Shown here: one piece after another, positions 35,755 to 45,236 of the stretch
Position numbering within the stretch: the stretch's first letter is position 1
Layout: every line of letters begins with the position of its first letter
Assembly: GCF_016920785.2 (NCBI RefSeq)
Contig: NW_024609839.1
Location: forward strand, 15,501,085 to 15,565,084
DNA from: Ixodes scapularis
Taxonomy: Eukaryota > Arthropoda > Arachnida > Ixodida > Ixodidae
Direction of reading: 5' to 3'
DNA length: 64,000 nucleotides
Position numbers and translations under genes: made by a program
The notes under the pieces: generated by a model
Seen by the model: the letters and a program-made list of their open reading frames with translations, nothing else
Told to the model about the DNA's origin: nothing
Database searches by the model: none

Positions 35755-36663
35755 TGCATCATCTTTTCTCAAATCATTAGTCTCTAATATGATACCACTT
35801 TGTACGCTTAAGTAAAATGCTGTATATAGTTTCTCCTCCCTTTTACTGTGTGACCGATCGCTCTTTTTATCAATGACCTCATCTGAATAAATGTATATAA
35901 AAGATTTGTGCAAGTTTCATGAAACTACTACTCAGAGTCACTTCTTGTATAGGACACTGCTAAGTATAGGCTTTGAAAAACAACCCTACTTTGGGGAGTT
36001 GTTTCTTCTTTCACAGTGCAATGATGCAACATGTTTTTAATAGAAATGAATGCCGATATAGAGTATAACAGGGTACCCAAATTTAAAAAAAATCGAAGGT
36101 GGTGTTTTTTTTTTATTCGCATTGGAATTTTTCTTTGTTTGATTTTTTTCTCATGTTTGCCTAAATATATTGTAACTATTGTGTCACTCAGATACCTTAT
36201 TTATTTTATGAAAAATAGCCATATATTAGTAAAATAATGTCTGCAAGTTATGTAATAATGATTAAATTATTTCATGAGATACAGATTTCCAAAGTTTGCC
36301 ATTTGTCGTTCGAGCAGGCATGTTTGGAAATTTGTAGAAAACTAAATAAATTTTTAATAAATATTATTACTTTATATTACAAGCAAGTTGTACCCATAGT
36401 TTGTTTGTAAAAAGTTTTAAAATTCTCCTAATTTTATTGTTTTAATTATTCACTTTCAAACTTGCCCCCTCCACCAGTGGGCGTTATTGCAACTGTCCAC
36501 CTCTCCCTGCCTTACGATTTTTCTTGTCTCCAAACTTTTGTTTCTGGTCAAAACTAAGTGTGGATTCGTTTATACCAGACACTAGACAATGTCATATAAA
36601 AACATCAGTTGATTTAAAAATGTCGACCAGCCACCCTTTGGTCGATCTTATCTGAAATCACCC
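35755..36663 (-). repeat. Right terminal inverted repeat of the Sola-like element
   Basis: Inverted partner of 31200-32090, slightly longer because of small insertions near its inner end. It ends AAATCACCC before the CACT duplication. Confidence 0.9.
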
Positions 36664-36667
36664 CACT
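36664..36667. repeat. Right target-site duplication CACT
   Basis: Pairs with 31196-31199. Four matching bases alone could be chance, but they fall exactly at the ends of the inverted repeats. Confidence 0.75.
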
Positions 36668-36721
36668 GTAGATTTTTCTTATCGAAAACGAACAAAAAAA
36701 TTATTCCTGCTCCTTGTGTCC

Positions 36722-36950
36722 TTGCCTTGCAAAGAACAATTTCGATGCTGTTTGTAATGAGAATGGCGGAAGCTTAAAATAATTGCGCTCGGAACCCAGC
36801 ACTGCCAACACGTCAAAATTGAAGTTCCTACAAGACTCTCATTTCCGCCGATGGGAAATCCTTGAGCTGACGTCATATTGAGCATTCGACCGATCGTAAA
36901 AAGCCGACCCCAGTGACGCTTTCGATTGCGCACGTCTCCAATAGTACAGT
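36722..36950 (-). repeat. Dispersed repeat A, copy 1
   Basis: Reversed, it follows the copies at 43258 and 46078: 'attggagacgtgcgc', 'tgacgtcagc', 'catcggcggaaatgag', 'aacttcaattttgacg', 'ttggcagtg'. It ends before the Sola-like right flank. No coding capacity; a MITE or solo SINE-like unit. Confidence 0.7.
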
Positions 36951-37916
36951 GGCTCGAAGCCACCGTACCAATACCATGTAAATCGAAGCGGCCATTGTTT
37001 GCAGTAGTTCATTGTTCTCTAACTCTTTCGTTCATTGTTACGTTTATGGATATTTTTGCTCTATCTCGGGCGAGAGCGAAGAATGAATTATTAAGCGTGT
37101 GCCTTTATCTTGACTCGTTTGTTTGTTGCACAAACGAAGCATTGAATAAAAATAAATACGAACAATATAACTGCATTTCTGTCAAACACAAGCGGCAGTC
37201 AACAAAGGCCCATTTCCGGGGCCGTACGAGTTCGACACTCGGCTTGAAAAGCGAAATCGCCGACCGCCGCAATCGGCCAGCGCCGCGCTGCGATACGATA
37301 GTAGCAAGATCAAGCGCGAAGCTAGACAATTCGGCGGTAGGTAATCTCGCCGACTTTCTCGGCTAACATCCAACTCTGATCACCTGTTGAATGCTTCGTT
37401 AAAATAAAGTGTTTTCTTGTACGCGTTTTAGGCACCGACAAGTTGAGAACGGGAGGGAGGTCCTTCGGTCGTGCCGCTTCCAGCGCCCGCACCTTACATC
37501 TTCGATAACACTTCGGAGTCTCGGGAGCCTTGAACACGCGCAGTCAAAGCACGGCGGATGGCAACAAGAGCATCATGGAGGCCGGCGCACCGAAAAATGA
37601 CGCCCTAGTGTTTTCACCTTGTCAGTATACTGCAGTTAGCCGAAGCGAAAAATAATTGATCGTTCTTTGAAGGCGTTTCGGCATTCACTCCAAGATGGAA
37701 CGTGCTCTGATCTAACAATACGCTCCAAGGAAGATAAGATAAGGCACGAACGGCGAAGAGGGCCGAGCAAATTACGCAAGAGTATGTGCGTGCAGGCCCG
37801 AAAGCTCGACCGCCCGCTATCCCAAACGCAAGTTCGGGCGCCTCGCCGTCGCCCAATCCAATTACCGGTGACCGGCGCGTACGCCGAGGCATTTTTGTTA
37901 ATTAGCACACGGGGAA
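36951..37916. other. Spacer, GC-rich in its right half
   Basis: No recognised gene. From about 37200 the DNA is rich in CpG, merging into the candidate exon to the right. Confidence 0.4.
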
Positions 37917-38018
37917 ATGGTGGAGGGGGGACCGCCGGGTTCTTCTACGCACGGCAGTGATAGCGACGAGGGACGACCGGCGCCTTCGAGAATGAGGGAA
38001 AGAAAAGAAAGAGAAAAG
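37917..38018 (+). CDS. Weak candidate first coding exon in CpG-rich DNA
   Basis: ATG at 37917 sits in a fair context (ggggaaATGG) and opens a hydrophilic stretch, MVEGGPPGSSTHGSDSDEG then RPAPSRMRERKEREK, acidic-serine then basic, of the kind seen at the N-termini of nuclear proteins. A GT at 38019 after GAGAAAAG could be a donor, but GTCGCC is a poor one. Open reading continues to 38258 with unremarkable sequence. The 500 bp upstream are CpG-rich and free of known repeats. No downstream exon was recognised. It may be chance. Confidence 0.2.
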
Positions 38019-38569
38019 GTCGCCCTGTTTACCGTGAACATTCGCAGCTACAGTCCTTTTCAGAATGCGATCCTCGTCTGGATAGGGCAACTAAACGTCG
38101 GACGTTTTTGTAAGACGCATCAGGTGCACCTGGTTTGGCAGCTTAAAGACGCAGTCAGGCTCTCCGTAATACTTCGTACAAAAGACACGGCGTTCTCTGC
38201 AAACCCGACGGGGGAAGTGTCTGCGAAAACGCCTCGAGCAAGTTCGAAGCATCTTTGATATATATATGCTTAGAACATGTCCGCAGATAGTTTTTACGAC
38301 AATGCTGACAGGACCGGCATGCAAGCGACACGCATAACTTGGTGTCTGAGGACTGACTTTTGTATGATGTATTAGAGTTGTGACCAAGCCTTTAGCCTGG
38401 TTTGGACGCTCAGGTTTTAGTGTGATCGGGTACGTTGCTACCGCTTGTGACCGCTCAAGGAGAGGGAACACAGTTACTTCGTTTATCCGGCATCCCTTAA
38501 ACACTTCCGATCTACCTCTCTGACGGAGGCTTATTGCGGAGGAGGCGCCGTCTAACCGAGATTTCAGTT
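38019..38569. other. Spacer, no recognised gene
   Basis: The frame from 37917 stays open to 38258 here but shows no domain. Nothing else was seen. Confidence 0.4.
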
Positions 38570-38668
38570 GCACGTCAAAAGATGCCCAGGTGGTCGAAAT
38601 TAATCCTCAGTCCTCCGCTGGGGCGTGCCAGATCCCCGTCGTTGGTTTGGCACGTAAAAACCCCAAAT
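38570..38668 (+). mobile_element. Tick SINE/LINE 3' tail block
   Basis: The order 'gcccaggtggtcgaaattaa', 'ggggcgtgcc', 'ggtttggcacgtaaaaa', 'ccccaaattta' is the widespread tick repeat module that follows the tRNA-like head in SINEs related to Ruka. Here it lacks the head. Confidence 0.8.
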
Positions 38669-38751
38669 TTAACTTTGGCTTCCGATCTACCTGTGCGAAG
38701 GCTCGATCTCGATAATGCTGGAAAAACTTTCAATCAGTCTAGCCATACACC

Positions 38752-38909
38752 GATTAGAAGTGTCTCCAAACGGCCGCAACGTGCGAGTGTGTTTTCCACG
38801 TAAGCGTTCACGAGCTGTCGTAATCTAGCCACGAGAAGATTAGAAGGATTTCCGAATGGCGCCGACGTGCGTCTCTTTTTTCTACGCAAGCGTTCACGAG
38901 CTGTCGTAA
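38752..38909 (+). repeat. Tandem duplication, 2 units, 86-bp spacing
   Basis: Unit 1 (38752-38823) and unit 2 (38838-38909) both run from GATTAGAAG to 'gcgttcacgagctgtcgtaa'. They have diverged in the middle, so the duplication is old. Confidence 0.85.
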
Positions 38910-39537
38910 AGCAGTCAATCACGCGCAAACGCAAAATTGGTCAACCAGCCTTTGTACGCTTGAGTGTCGACAACCGGACGCGTCGAATAAAACGCGTTCG
39001 GGGACAAACGGTACTGCGGAAGATAAATCAGGTTTGCCAAATAAGCTGATATGTTTTGGTGGGTGGACGGACTCGAATGTTTGTCGGGCGACTGGAGAAC
39101 TTACCTTGAGCTATAGTCACGCCGGACCCGACAAACTGCGAAGTTTTACTCGCCGACAACGCAAAATCAACCTTTTTGAAATCCGAGCGTCGCTTGTCCC
39201 AGAATTTTTTTCCGTTCGTGCGTTTGTGTGTCCCCGCGTACCCCAAACCATTTGACGTCACGTGGCATCACCCCCTTATAACGTGAGGTTACTTTGATTG
39301 TCTCTTTATCAAATGTATACGATCGTTCCTTTGATACTGCATTTGATGCATGATGGGGTTTCGAAGATAAATGTCGCTGACATCTCTTCTTAAAAGTCCG
39401 ATGTATGCAGCTCGCCTGTAAAACAAACAAATGTTGCTGACAAAGTGTATTTGGGACGTCGGCTAAAGGCGTGCGTTTATTTTATCTCAAACGGGTCTAA
39501 GAGCCTAAAATCTTCACTGGCTGACATTCCATCAGCT
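38910..39537. other. Spacer, no recognised gene
   Basis: Nothing recognised beyond short chance frames. Confidence 0.5.
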
Positions 39538-39984
39538 CAGTGTTCTAGGCGTTACACAAAAAGTAACCAATACGTTACTTGTTGCAAATAAAAGGACCGC
39601 GTTACCGTCCTACGTAAACCTCAATATAAAAGCAACTCGCTACGGTTACCGCTGCCGATGAAAAGTAACCCACGTTACTTTTGCGTTACCTTTCCTTGAA
39701 TTAGAACGCCTTTCTGTTTTGACGTTACAGGTATGCAGAAGTACCATATTTTAAGAAACAGTATGTCTATCGAGAAACTGAACATGATTACCTTACGTCT
39801 TTTACAGTTTCCGCTAAATACTTACACAAAGTAACTACAAAAAAAAGTGAAAGCCGTTTACAACTCCCTGTAACGCCGAATTAGAGCGCAGCTCTTGAGG
39901 AGGAGAAAAGGTACTGGGGGGGGGGGGTGAAGTGACCTGGGCCGGTCACGTGACCGTGAGGGGTCACATGACGATGCCGATGAT

Positions 39985-40290
39985 GTCACTAGTGACGTCA
40001 CTGATGACGTCATCAGTGACGTTGACGATGTGGACTCCGATGACGTCATCAGCGTTGATGACGATGACGATGCGGATGTCGGTGACATCATCAGTGACGT
40101 CACTGATGACGTCATCCGTGCTGATGACAATGACGATGCGGATGCCGTTGACGTCATCAGTGACGTCACTGGTGACGTCATCAGTGATGATGACGATGAC
40201 GATGCGGATGCCGGTGAGGTCATGAGTGACGTCACTGATGACGTCATCAGTGATGATGACGATGACGATGGGGATGCCGGTGACGTCATC
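39985..40290. repeat. 66-bp tandem repeat with eleven TGACGTCA palindromes
   Basis: A GCGGATG-type marker word recurs at about 40071, 40137, 40203 and 40269, giving a 66-bp period. I count 11 exact TGACGTCA sites (the full cAMP-response element) in about 300 bp. Because 66 is a multiple of 3, both strands stay open and give spurious Asp/Val-, Ser/Thr- and Met/Thr-rich frames. Confidence 0.95.
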
Positions 40291-40530
40291 TGGGAGGTCA
40301 GGTGACCTCGGCGGGGGGGTCACGTGATCCTGGGGGTGGTCACGTGACTTTGGGGGGTCACGTGACCTCGGGGGTGTCACGTGACTTGCGAGGGTCAGGT
40401 GACCTCGGGGGGTCACGTGACCCTGGGGGGGTCATGTGACCCTGGGGAGGGGTCACGTGACCTTGGGGTGACCTTGGGGGTCGCGGGACCTTGGGGTGAC
40501 CTTGGGGGTCATGTGACCTTGGGGTGACCT
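40291..40530. repeat. Minisatellite with CACGTG E-boxes
   Basis: Irregular units of about 15-25 bp built on 'ggggtcacgtgacct'. Six exact CACGTG sites lie here and one more at about 39947, left of the 66-bp array. The right end degenerates to 'ccttggggtga' units. Confidence 0.9.
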
Positions 40531-40838
40531 TGGTTACGCCGACGCCGACGGCGACGCCGCTCAAGCCGGGAACGGGCCCCTAAGAGCTGCGCTCTAAATT
40601 GTAAAAACTATACATGGCTTGGCTCCTAGAAACAAAATAAAAGTGTAATTATCTTTAAGCTTCAGAAATAATATGAAAGGAGTAACGCGAGTACGATGCA
40701 CGTTATACGAAATAAATAACGTAAGCGCGTTACCCGTTACTGTTTTGAAAATGTACCGGGTACGTTACCCGTTACCGAGAAGAAGGAAAACGTATTACCG
40801 GTAACGCCGTCACTTGTATCGTGTTACCGCCAACACTC

Positions 40839-41058
40839 CCTCAAAGGCAGTGAAGGTGCGGTAGCACTTGAAGGGGTTCCTAAAAAGCGGCTGTTGCTGT
40901 CGGTATGATATGCGTTGTGACACGTGACAAAGGAAATGTAGATGAGTAAATGGTTTCTCTTCTTTGTCTACGCCCCTCTCAGTTTGGGGGCACTGCATCG
41001 TTTTCCTCTAAAAGGCCTCCGCGCTTACACTCTGAGCGTGAAATGCGTGCGCTCCTAT
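40839..41058. other. Short spacer
   Basis: No feature recognised. Confidence 0.4.
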
Positions 41059-41230
41059 TATACTCCGTTTCACCTTATCTTGTACCGCAGCGAAGGCTAG
41101 AAGCGCGAGCTCATAGCGTTGGCAGCAGCCCTTAGAGCGCGAGAGCTTGGGCCACCGAGACGTGTCCTTGAGCAAGAAGGTCGTGCTTGTAGCCTTCCCT
41201 GCGGTACATCATAAGGTGAAATAGAGTATA
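41059..41230. mobile_element. MITE, 172 bp, TATACTCCGTTTCACC termini
   Basis: About 47-bp inverted repeats: TATACTCCGTTTCACCTTAT at the left mirrors ATAAGGTGAAATAGAGTATA at the right, with a shared 'gtaccgcag' / 'ctgcggtac' block. TA at both ends suggests a TA target. Confidence 0.8.
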
Positions 41231-41469
41231 GATTGATCAACTAATACACAGTCCTACCCTACTACGTAGCCCCTATACCTACTCAGGGGAGGAGAGAGGG
41301 GAGAGAGGAGTGGTTGTTAGCAGACCCCTTATACTCTAATCCCTTCCATCTCACGCTCACGCACACACCCCGTGCGGGGCAACGCCATTTGTCCAGCGCG
41401 CTAGGGCGTCAAGCCAACAGCTTAAACAATGCGACCAACATTAAAGCGAGGAGGCTGTGTCCCTGAAGA

Positions 41470-41880
41470 CTCTCCCAAATAAAACTATGATGACGAATAA
41501 ATGTTTAATAAAGGAAGTTACCCCGAGCCCTCTTGACTTTTGCCATCTGGGTCGGGGAATGATGATGTGAGGTAGGACAGTGAGGTTGGTTTAGATAAAG
41601 GGGGAGAGACCTACTGACCTGACGAAGTCCTGTAGGGAGTCGATGATCTTCTTGCTCTACTCCGCTTCCCCATTTGGGGTGATCCACTCCGACCGTGATC
41701 ATCGCGCACTAGAAATTTTGTTTAAATTATCCTGCCTGTACCGACGGTGTTTAGGGCATTCCCAGAACGTATGATGTAGGCCTGCCGTGGCTTGGTACTC
41801 GTGACATTAGGGAGCTGTCCCTTTAAAATGCATTCCCTTCCCTGTAACGTGCCGACAGGCGTCGTCTCTTATCTTGCGCA
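41470..41880 (-). mobile_element. Probable LINE 3' end (C-terminus and 3' UTR)
   Basis: On the minus strand a decayed LHHTFWECPKHRRYRQ block resembles the W.CP zinc-knuckle near the C-terminus of I/R1/Jockey-type LINEs. It is followed by a pyrimidine-rich tail and 'tcctttattaaac' near the end. Only the tail remains, so the clade is unsure. Confidence 0.5.
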
Positions 41881-42323
41881 CACCTGCCCAACGTTTCACA
41901 TCACCTCGCGAGTACAAGAATCGCGGCTCACGGCGTTGAAGACGCCGCGCGGGACAAAGCGGCGCCAACGCACCTCGGACCTGGTCCGGCTACGGGTCAA
42001 GCTCACATCTCATCAGCTCCGGGCTCGGGTTCCATGCTCGCCTCGTTAGCGGCGCGAAACGCGCATTAGCGCTGAGGCGCCGCTGAAGACGCTCAATTAA
42101 GGTTGCGTTAATGTGCTCTTAATGTGTACCAAGCTTGACGTGCCAAACGTGGCCTTCGAAGGGAAGCAGGCGCCCGCCTTCCTACTGCTACGAGTGTTTA
42201 CGAATTCAAACTGATCGTTCTTTTTTGTGCTTAATGCAAAGGCGGCCTTCGACATTCCTGAGCCAAATTTCAGGAATTACAGGAACGGTTTTCTGGCCAG
42301 CGACATTTTTGGCGTTTGAGCGT
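41881..42323. other. Spacer, no recognised gene
   Basis: CG-rich patch at 41900-42060, otherwise unremarkable. It could be further LINE sequence too decayed to read. Confidence 0.4.
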
Positions 42324-42533
42324 AAAGCCTGGTTCAGACAATTGGGTTTGACTGCGTTTGACTGCATGCGTTGCGGCTGCAAACAACCAGGACATCCCTG
42401 CTGCTTATATGACGTGGCAAGATGATCCCTTGAATTGGAGTCCACGCTTCATATGAAGCACAGATCTGCCGGTGACTCGCTTTCCGTTCTCAACGCAACG
42501 CTGTCAAACGCACTCAAACGCAAGTGTCTGAAA
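42324..42533. mobile_element. MITE-like inverted repeat with CCTGGTTCAGACA end
   Basis: The left AAAGCCTGGTTCAGACA and following 'gactgcgtttgactgc' are mirrored in 42488-42533 ('caaacgcactcaaacgc', 'tgtctgaaa'). The right terminus is cut short where the next MITE begins. The 'ctggttcagaca' end recalls the Harbinger-like MITE at 47.8 kb. Confidence 0.65.
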
Positions 42534-42697
42534 GGGGTATTCACACGAGGGAGAAATCCCGGGGATTTCTCCCCGGCACGCGCGCATCACGAGACGAAAA
42601 CGCGAGGATTTTACACATCGCAAAGCCTGACGTTTTCGTCGCAGGATGCGCGTGCCGTGGAGAACTCCCCGGGATTTCTCCCTTGTGTGAATACCCC
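42534..42697. mobile_element. MITE, 164 bp, GGGGTATTCACA termini
   Basis: GGGGTATTCACACGAGGGAG at the left and CTCCCTTGTGTGAATACCCC at the right, with the 'aaatcccggggatttct' region mirrored as well; arms are about 65 bp. It directly abuts the preceding MITE. No clear target duplication. Confidence 0.9.
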
Positions 42698-42765
42698 ATT
42701 AGGCGCGTGCTTTGTTCGCTCTCCGAAGCGACTAATATGCACTTGCTCGGCCGTTAATATTGCAT
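42695..42765 (-). repeat. Fragment of the TAGACCTTTCCA MITE family
   Basis: 'ggcgcgtgctttgttcgctc' and 'cgaagcgact' match the interior of the 28.06-kb MITE in reverse. Ends missing. Confidence 0.5.
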
Positions 42766-43257
42766 GTTGGTCCGTTATTTTGTGAACACATAAGTGTAAC
42801 ATTCCCTACTTCACAACAACAGACGGCACCTAGGCAGAAAACATTGAACTCACCGGAACAGATTCTTACGCGATTTCTGCGAATTTCTTTTGGCTTGCGT
42901 GACTCAATGTTGTCCGCGGTCGGCGGGACGGCCGCCGAAGCTATGGAAATTGCGTTAGTTTTGTTCACAGCAACGAAGCCGACTGCAACGTCCGGACCGC
43001 AGGGTAAATCGTGACTCATAATGGGCTAAGGAATTAGGTCCGCCTTGCACTGCTTCTCGTGTTGTGTAGGGCGAACAGTTGTGACGGTGACTCTGTTGTT
43101 ACCCTTGTATGAGCGTATTGCCTATGCAACCCTGAATGCAATCGCATGAACCAGACGTTGTGTGTTTATCAACGTGCATCGACGCGTTACAAATACAGTA
43201 GCTAGCATTCCCATATATTCCCCGAAGCGTGCTATTCTTTTAGATGCTCCCGAAAGG
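42766..43257. other. Spacer, no recognised gene
   Basis: A minus-strand frame (42732-43019) is open for 95 codons; no domain recognised. Confidence 0.4.
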
Positions 43258-43530
43258 GACCTATTGGCGACGTGCGCGGTCAAAAGCGTCGCTGTGGGCG
43301 GCCTGCCACGATTGGCCGAGGGCTGAGTTTGACGTCAGCAAAATATTTCTCATCGACGGAAATGAGAAAAATGTGAAACCTTTGTTTTGACGGTGCTGGC
43401 AGTGTTTCTTTGAGAGCGCAGTGATTTCAAGTTTCCACCATGCTAACTACGAACACCATCGAACTTGTTGTTCGCAAGGTAATGACGTCACGGGGGGTAA
43501 CCATAGGAGGGCGCTCCCAAAACATCTCGC
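43258..43530 (+). repeat. Dispersed repeat A, copy 2
   Basis: Shares with 46078-46345 the ordered blocks 'gcgacgtg.gcggtc', 'tcgctgtggg', 'ttggccga', 'tttctcatcgacggaaat', 'ttgacggt', 'ggcagtgtt', 'aacaccatc', 'ttgttgctc/gttcg', 'gagggcgc', 'aaaacatctcgccgc'. Roughly 80% identical by eye. Confidence 0.85.
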
Positions 43531-43599
43531 CGCAGACCGTTTTATTAACTATCTCCCGCGAGGTGGCATCTTGAGGGTTCGTAAGTGGGGCGCGTGGCT

Positions 43600-43660
43600 T
43601 GCGAGTATCCCGATGCATCAAACACGCACGTGCTAGGGTATAAAATTGCACGCTATGCTT
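43600..43660 (-). repeat. Second fragment of the TAGACCTTTCCA MITE family
   Basis: 'aacacgcacgtgctaggg' and 'gcacgct' match the reversed interior of the copies at 28.1 and 50.05 kb. Confidence 0.5.
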
Positions 43661-43904
43661 TTCGAGACGAGCGCCACCAAAGGCGTCGGTGCCGTCAGCC
43701 TACAACGATGGTACAAGCGCCCACTGTGACGTCTCTAGGGGGATTATATTTTTTTATCAAAGGACAAAAGAGTAATGTCAGACTGTCAACTTCGACGATC
43801 CTAATTTAAAAACGCGTTTACTCCAAGCTACCACCGTGCTTTTTACACAGATACCACCGAGCTTTCTCTCAGAACCGATGATAAGTAGAGAGGACCACAC
43901 CTCG

Positions 43905-43990
43905 TGACGTCAAGGCGAGGCAAATCTTTGTCGAAACGTCACGATTGGGAACCATAGCAGGGCGCCACCGAAACACCTCGGCGCTAGTGC
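43905..43990 (+). repeat. Dispersed repeat A, 3' fragment
   Basis: The 'gacgtca', 'aaccatagcagggcgccac' and 'aaacacctcggcgc' blocks correspond to the end of copy 2. Confidence 0.55.
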
Positions 43991-45236
43991 AGTACGATAT
44001 CCGAAAGATTTTTGTGTTGAGGCGTATATTGGGTGAATTACTTTGGCACGTTCGAGCTGCGTCATGTTTGTCTGCGTTCTCCGGGGCTTAGGGGACGAAG
44101 AACAGGCTGCACGCCAGGTAGAGGAGAGGGAGAGCGCTTCCCTTAACCCAACCTGCATACCGTCACCTTGATAATACGCGGATTGGCTTCGTCTTGGGCT
44201 ACGGAAAAAATTTAACGTAGCAGCGGTGGCGGAAAATAGCAGACAATCTCTTTTGATCATAGATACAGCAATGATGTCAACCGCTTTGATAGAAGAGACA
44301 ATGATGTTAACCGCTTTGAAGTTTTTCTTTGACAGTGACGACGCGGTTTTCTCTGAGGTAGCTCCACCAGTTCCTTTTGCTCACCTTCCTTTTGGGCTAT
44401 ATTTTGAAATTAAAATTACTTGCTTTTTATTCAGCTATAAATAAAAATATATTAATCGGCCCCATCGATGTAAGTCTAGTTCAGGTACCCCAAACGCATA
44501 TGTTCCACGCATCGTAAATTGCACCGATTACGTTTCCCAGAAATAGCGGTAGGGCGCAGTGGGCTTTCTCAACTGTGATCTGTAACTCGCATTCGAATTG
44601 ATGCAAATATTATTACAAAATCACATACAGAACTTCGAAACCGCTATTGGGGAGGAGGACAGACCGTGACGCCCCAAGCGGTTAACCTAACAACTACACG
44701 GATGGGGACAACAAATACAATGACGCAGCGTTCGGCCGACATAACCGAACGCGGCGTCAGCGTTCGGCTGGAGTTCGTGTTCTCCAGCGAAGGGGAGGGG
44801 GGGGCTCTTTCGTTTCCACTCGGCCTGCATGAACAATGCAGCATGCACGATCCCAGCTCATCACAAAAGCCGAAGTGGGTCAAGCTCGCATTCTCTGAGG
44901 ATAGATCCGGCACTTAACGTCGCTTCGTCGATTGTTAGTATTTTTTTTATTAAACTGCGCCCCGCGCTCTATTGTAGAAGATGACATGGCCATGCCCATA
45001 AGGCCTGTCGGCATGTGCACAGGCCTTGTGTTGAGTAAACACCAAGCGTGGGGAAAACAAACGGGTCAGAGCGCCCCCCATAGTTCGATCTCCTGCCCAA
45101 TAGGCAATTTCTTTGGGAGGGAGATGTGGTGAGGTTGTTGACTGATATACGCGTACAAGAAGTCTTGGATGCCTTCACTGCTTTACAAGCGTTCTTCTTT
45201 CATTACACACACTCAGGAAAAAAAAAACGACTTTCA
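43991..45236. other. Spacer, no recognised gene
   Basis: Frames of 70-116 codons show no domain. A C/G-rich patch lies at 44740-44830. Confidence 0.45.

Larger units (their letters stand above)
31200..36663 (+). mobile_element. 5.46-kb DNA transposon with 0.9-kb terminal inverted repeats, Sola-like
   Basis: The element is bounded by inverted repeats starting GGGTGATTTCAGATAA and flanked by a 4-bp direct repeat CACT. Inside the repeats lie a 0.94-kb CpG-rich leader (32091-33028), a transposase gene in three pieces (33029-35342) and a 0.4-kb trailer. The 4-bp duplication and a candidate D-D-D catalytic set fit the Sola superfamily as I know it. The HGK..CDG.GG motif is also common in transposon proteins of aphids, Hydra and molluscs. 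The superfamily name is inference; that this is a class II transposon is well supported. Lesions in the transposase make this copy non-autonomous. Confidence 0.9.
39881..40597. mobile_element. Nested 0.7-kb unit with TTAGAGCGCAGCTCTT inverted ends
   Basis: TTAGAGCGCAGCTCTT at the left is mirrored by AAGAGCTGCGCTCTAA at the right; taking GAGCGC as the first element bases leaves TA on both sides, as for a TA-targeting transposon. The interior is the satellite described separately, with a 'gccgacgccgacggcgacg' block near the right end. No transposase. Confidence 0.7.
39538..40838. mobile_element. hAT-like element interrupted by a palindrome-rich insert
   Basis: The left end CAGTGTTCTAGGCGTTAC and right end, reversed, GAGTGTTGGCGGTAAC have hAT-like termini and GTAACG/CGTTAC-rich flanks like the element at 10.6 kb. 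The reverse of its right end matches that element's left end over about 70 bp. The flanking 8-mers agree only partly (4 of 8), so the duplication is not confirmed. Positions 39881-40597 are a separate nested unit. Confidence 0.65.

Noticed and set aside
31200..36663. LTR retrotransposon
   Set aside because: The terminal repeats are inverted, not direct, and the protein has transposase motifs rather than a reverse transcriptase.
39858..40416. Long Asp/Val-, Ser/Thr- and Met/Thr-rich frames on both strands
   Set aside because: Explained by a 66-bp satellite whose period is a multiple of three.
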